In this document: positions 33,870-64,000 of the stretch, piece after piece
Numbering within the stretch: position 1 is the first letter of the stretch
How the letters are laid out: each line of letters begins with the position of its first letter
NCBI GenBank assembly: GCA_029224185.1
Contig: CM055194.1
Coordinates: 24,708,402-24,772,401 of the forward strand
Direction of reading: 5' to 3'
Source: Karalla daura
Taxonomy: Eukaryota > Chordata > Actinopteri > Chaetodontiformes > Leiognathidae
DNA length: 64,000 nucleotides
Notes under the pieces: model-generated
The model's database searches: none
The model's input: the letters and a program-made list of their open reading frames with translations, nothing else
What the model was told of the DNA's origin: nothing
Program-made: the position numbers and the translations under genes

Positions 33870-36340
33870 TGGTAGAACAGTGCAAAGAGCAAGGTCACAA
33901 AACACAAATGCATTGTGTTTCATTGGGTCTGAAACCTGAGAAGCCGAAGTCTTCCTCCCAGCAGATGGAGACTTCCTGTCCAGCCCTCACCGGCCGTCGA
34001 GCCTCATCAATCTCTGTATCGATCCCAACACAGAGCGTGGCGTAGTATCTGTCCGCTCCATCATATTTGTGGTGAAAATTGATTCCTTCTAAAGGCTGCA
34101 TGATGGAATCATTTTGGGGAAACGTGCCCTGGTTTGTTGGCAGTGAGAACATCTGTGCGGGAGCATAAATAATCCAAGGAAGACGGGAGGAGAACGTGGC
34201 CTGGCGTGACGGGGACGGCGTGAAGCGGGCTCACGTCTCCTGCTCAGGGACTCGTCGACATCATTAGGCCTCGTCTTCTCTTCCTTCCAATCAACTCGAT
34301 GACTGTCTGAGAGCTCCACGCAGGAGCGTCACCCCAGCCGCTGCATTTCATTTGTCTATTGACTCTAGCTTCTTTTCAGCGCTAGCATTTGCACAAGCTG
34401 AACTGCAAACACTGATTCTCTCTGACTAAACACCAGCCCCATTATGAGCCCATGTCATCCAAATGATATTTTGCTACTGACAATTATAAGCAGTCTCACT
34501 GAGGACCAGCTTAAACAGTTTGTTCATGATGTGTTCAGATTCCTTTTATTTAATGTTTGCAGATCATGAACACATCACTCTTTAATTCTCATTAGACATG
34601 AAGTGATTTAAAACATATAAGTAAGATATGCTTAAAATAAATCACCCAGGGTGTCACTTGGGTCAGATGAAAATGTTCTACTTCGAATACTTAGATGTCT
34701 AAATTCACATAAAATGGATGTTTCAGAGCAAAGCAGACATTTTGAATGTTGAAAGTGAATGACGGAGCAAGACCCTGAAAGTGAAGCAGCTTGACGTGAA
34801 TGCAGCCTTAATTCATTTAGCTGTCTGCTCTGACATGTAATCATTCTTCTCTGTACAAGGCCCAGACTGAGGCTGTAGTCTCAGACCTCATCGACAGACT
34901 CTGCTCAACAGTAATGTTGACATAGAGGAGGAAAAGCACAGGTGTCAGCTATAAAACCAGAGGGATCCGACTCATTATCAGTGTCAGAAAATGAACAAAA
35001 CTATGTGTGGAACAGAGTCTGTCCAGTCTGAAAAGCTGTTCTCACGCGTGTGGTGTTTGATTCTGCAGCAGACAGAGGGTGGAGGTGCACAAACCTCCAA
35101 ACTGCATTGCAGCTCTGAGTCGTGCTTAGGGCTCATGATAATATTTTTGCTGCAGACTGATCCAGAGTGTGTACATTGAGATGCTTCATTGTGTGCTGTG
35201 CTGAGCAGTTTCCATGGAGCTCAGAGCTGCTATGTGCACGTTTGTCTCCTCTCGGCTGGATGTCCCCAGTTTGACCCACTAAACCTTCCCCAGAAGAAAA
35301 AGCCTTTTTATTCTCCCCAGTGTTCATATCAGCCTTGTTTCAACTCTGCAGAGACACGCACTCTCCCTGGTTTCTGCTTTTAGTCTAAAATTAAAGCAAA
35401 TCTCAAAGGAGCAGTAGTCACAGTGTTACTAGGATGTCTTCTTAAAGTGGGAATTAGCATTTTTTTGCATAGGAAGCAACAAAACTGTCTGCTAATTTAA
35501 CACTGGTGGTGATAGCTGAGTCACACTGGGCCTTCGGCTTCCATTCCTACAGATATATTTTGTTACCGTCATCTTGTGATAATGAAATGATAAATTATCC
35601 CGAACAAAAGTCAAAGTCTGTTTTCTTGAGATAGTGAATCAGTGTGTTTCATTATCATCTGGACACGCCTGCTCCTTGGATGACAAGGATGACAGTCTTC
35701 TCTTCCTGTCTTTGAGTGAACATCCTGCACATCCTGATCCTGATCAATAACTGAAACTCCTCAATCTCTGCCTCAGTGTTTCTGTGAATCTACATGTTCA
35801 TCAATGAATGGAAAGGTATTACTCATTTGTTGTTGTTTTAACTGTTGTTGTTATTACTTAAAACATGAATAGTGTTTTATGTATAACGTTTTCACTGATT
35901 GATTGATTGATTGATTGACTGATTGATCTGCCACCAGCTGGGACACACCAGTACAGCCAGCGCTATCTGAGGGCTGAAATCAGGATGATGGACCCAACAA
36001 GTACACATGGTAACAACGCGTTTCTGTCATATCGAAGTAACGAAATAAAGTAACGCGTTATCACGAGAAAACAAACGTTATCCCCAGAGGACATTACCGC
36101 CATTTATCGCTGTCATGGATGTATGTTTTTGCGATATATGTATCGCACATGATGATATCGCGATTCATTAGTATTATGCTGCCCTACCGAATATCAACAT
36201 AAACATCTATGTGCAGTAAACATGTGTATTACACGTGTACGATGCCCTCCTTTCACACCCTGCATACTCCCCATCTAATCATCCTCCCTCCCTCTCTCTC
36301 TCCTCCTCCTCCCTCTCCTCCTCCTCCCCCCAGTACCTCC
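32126..36340. other. Intergenic region between ttc39c and kif1a
   Basis: No gene was recognised. It holds AC (33648-33668), TG/GA compound (33807-33867) and GATT (35898-35930) repeats. The segment 36000-36190, with cgcgttatcacg, repeated tatcgc blocks and tgctgcccta, has the look of a transposon end, but I see no paired terminus. Confidence 0.5.
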
Positions 36341-36349
36341 CTGGATGGT

Positions 36350-36559
36350 GATGTCACCGCCTCAGTGCGGAGCATCCTCCGGACACTCGGAGCCATTTTA
36401 GCGGAGCAGCCTCAGCAGCTCAACCTCCGGACCTCGGTACCGACTCCTTCCCGGTTCCTGCACCGGAGACAGGGGGGTCCGGACACGGACAAGGTGACCT
36501 CGCCCCCCCCCCTGTAGACACGGAGGGGAGCGGCTGGTATCTGCCCGAGGAGGAGGCAG

Positions 36560-36593
<34 letters not shown>

Positions 36594-36658
36594 GAGCTAA
36601 CGCTAACGATACCGACACAACCCGGTGTCTCCACGAGAGGAGGAGGAGGAGACAGGAG
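36350..36658 (+). other. kif1a: Probable noncoding exon 1 and CpG-rich promoter of kif1a
   Basis: A GC-rich island with GGA-triplet runs ends at a donor-like ggag|gtaggt at 36658/36659. The next kif1a exon begins with an acceptor (cccacag at 38273) and 62 bases of 5' UTR before the ATG, so an upstream untranslated exon must exist; this island is the best candidate. Inference only. Confidence 0.45.
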
Positions 36659-38335
36659 GTAGGTTCACCTTCATCGTCTGGTTCCGGTCCAGACCTCTCT
36701 AAACCCGCGGCTCCGTGGTTGTACCGAGGCGGTGAATCCTCCAGGGAGGAGCCGGGCTCAGGGTGCGGCCCCGGGCATAGACATGGAGGAGACCCACGGA
36801 GCTCCGGTCATAGCTTCAATACCTCAGCAAATGTCTTTAATTTCAAGACAAGACACCCAAATATGACAAATAATAATGATAGCTAATAGCTGAACTCTCC
36901 AGCAGGTGCGTGTCATGCTGTGAGCTCTGGAAAAAGAGCAATAATTGTGTTTTTGTTGAGCAATTGATCAGTTTTATCCTGACTCAGCCTCAGGCTGTGA
37001 GCCAGGCTGATGTGGGACCTGCTGTCAACCAGTAAACCTTAAACGCTGGGATGTTTTCCAATGGAGGACTGTGTGTTAGTGGTGTCATACTGGTTTATCA
37101 CACTGGGCTTTGTCACTGGGAAGATGGTGGCCGCCCAGCTGAGCTGCATCATCAGCTGATTGGTCCCAGCATCACTGGGAGAACATCACGATCAAGGGTG
37201 TTGGTGTGTGAAAGAGGCAGATTTACCTCTCCATGGCTTTGACTTCCATCCATGTACGTGTCCTCTTCTGTATGGGTCCCTTCTGTGTTAGTGTTAGTGT
37301 GTGTGTGTGTGTGTGTGTGTTCTGTTCTGTGTGTGTGTGTGGATGAACACCAGGTATGCTCTGATCTTCATCTGCGCTTCATTTCCAGCGATCCAGACAA
37401 CACTGCGATTTGATGTGATGCTGGATCTCTTTAGACTATTCATGTGTGAATCCTAATTCCTTCATGCTACGTATTATAGTGTCACCTTACATGCTGTTTT
37501 TCCAGCATATTAATGTGTTTTCTTGGCAGAGGATGAGGAGGAGGAAGAGGAGGAGGAGGTACCAGGAAGGAGAGTGACACAGCAAATTTACTAGACTCAA
37601 TTATGATGACGAGCATCATCACACACACCTCACCAACACACGTTTCATAAGATATTTAGACCCAGCATCATCACCAACCCGAGACATGCATGAAGGGACA
37701 GAGGACACACGTCCTCTCTCTGATGTGTAGGTTTTTGTCCTTTTATTCAGACCTGATTCAGACGATGATTCAGGCCAGTCGTCACCATTAAAGCACACTG
37801 ATCAAAACATGAAATCGGCGTAATGCGATGGCCTCAGGTGATGAGTCACGCTCGCTCTCGATACGCCCATGATGATGATGAATCTTCACAGTGATTTAAA
37901 TGCTCGTGTTTGGAGGACGAGCTCCGGGCGAGCTGCTGAAAAGCGAGCTGCTGAATGCCGCCCGAGCCGGGATTTGCGCTGGTTTCAGTGCCATTGTCGT
38001 CCGGGGAAATGTCCTGACATTTAGCTGCTGCTGCACTTCTTTTGTCACTGCTGGCTTTATTCTCCAGCTCCTCCTGCAGCTGACCATGCATGATGGGCTT
38101 TTCACGTTGCAGCCACGCAGCCGTGCCCCTCTCTATTGTGTGCAGCAACAATAAGGTGTAATGTTACACATCCGAACACAAATGTGAATGAATGTTTAAA
38201 ACCCACATAACATGACAGAATAAACCAAGTCTGTCCAAAGTGCTGAATCTTCCCTGTGTGCTCCCTCCCACAGACCTGCAGGCCCCACATCTGGGCACTA
38301 ACTGACCCCCCCGAGGTGCGAGGAAGACGAGCACC

Positions 38336-63473
<25,138 letters not shown>

Positions 63474-64000
63474 GTAAGGCCCCGCTCTTTCATTCCCAGC
63501 TCAGCTCCTCCAGTAAAGTTTACCATTCAGACTGTTTTAACCTCTGATCAGCTTCAGTCTTGAACTGATCATCGTTACTGCTCTCTAACATCCTGAGTGT
63601 CTGTATTTAACTCTTCACAAGAAATCAAGACAAATGCGAAAACCAAGGAGTGAAAGCTAATTCTTAACATAAAATCAAAGAAGACTATGAAATATGTGAT
63701 TGATCTAAAATACAAAATAATGATAAGTAAAATAAATGGCATAACCTGTTGTAGATTATGTTTAAACCTGGAGTCTATTTGCCAGAGGACAGAGTTCAAG
63801 ATGTCATAGAAAAGTCTTCTTGATACTTTGCCAAAGAGAATATGGACTGAAAGTGACGCTGATCTTCACTGTCATTATATTCTTATAATAACAGACCATG
63901 GAGTCAGTGCCATACAGCTCAGTAGCTGAATCATGTTATGATTATTATTATTATAATTATTATCATTATGAGCCCCTCCTGCTTCCCCTGGCTGCCGTGT
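63474..64000 (+). other. kif1a intron at the right edge
   Basis: AT-rich intron following exon 63355-63473 (which ends in phase 1); no further exon was seen before the window ends. Confidence 0.8.

Overview
This window is nuclear DNA from a ray-finned (teleost) fish. The evidence is intron-rich vertebrate genes with GT-AG splice sites, a very high density of CA/TG microsatellites, compact gene spacing, a tRNA-derived SINE remnant, an allantoinase gene (lost in placental mammals) and proteins closely resembling human ATG4B, DTYMK, AGXT, TTC39C and KIF1A. Gene models were built by hand by matching translated exons to known families and requiring splice phase to close. All five models with a visible start or end close in frame: about 397, 212, 392, 460 and 573 residues for atg4b, dtymk, agxt, allantoinase and ttc39c. 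kif1a is open at the right edge.

Layout. 1-2158: GC-rich stretch, a SINE remnant and no recognised exon. 2159-7403 (+): atg4b, lacking only its first tiny coding exon. 8141-9599 (-): dtymk, tail-to-tail with atg4b with overlapping 3' ends. 10543-13451 (-): agxt. 14511-19009 (-): allantoinase. 21371-29943 (+): ttc39c, head-to-head with allantoinase across a GC-rich promoter region. 29944-36340: 3' UTR and intergenic DNA. 36350-36658: probable noncoding first exon of kif1a. 38336-63473 (+): 26 kif1a coding exons covering motor, FHA and coiled-coil regions; the gene runs off the right edge.

Gene logic. agxt and allantoinase are adjacent on the same strand. Allantoinase opens the allantoin ring in uricolysis, whose later steps release glyoxylate, and AGXT transaminates glyoxylate to glycine, so the two form a plausible nitrogen/glyoxylate disposal pair. 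atg4b+dtymk and agxt+kif1a recall human 2q37.3, suggesting partly conserved synteny with local rearrangement.

No unknown multi-gene system is visible. The most unusual features are: a fragment of dtymk exon 4 plus its intronic minisatellite copied about 11 kb away; a 1.4 kb CAG-type minisatellite in a kif1a intron; TG/CA repeats abutting splice sites in several genes; a 348-nt kif1a cassette exon behind a long CT tract and repeating the end of the previous exon; an 18-nt kif1a microexon beside the K-loop; an interstitial telomeric repeat in ttc39c; and two apparently unannotated dispersed repeat families.
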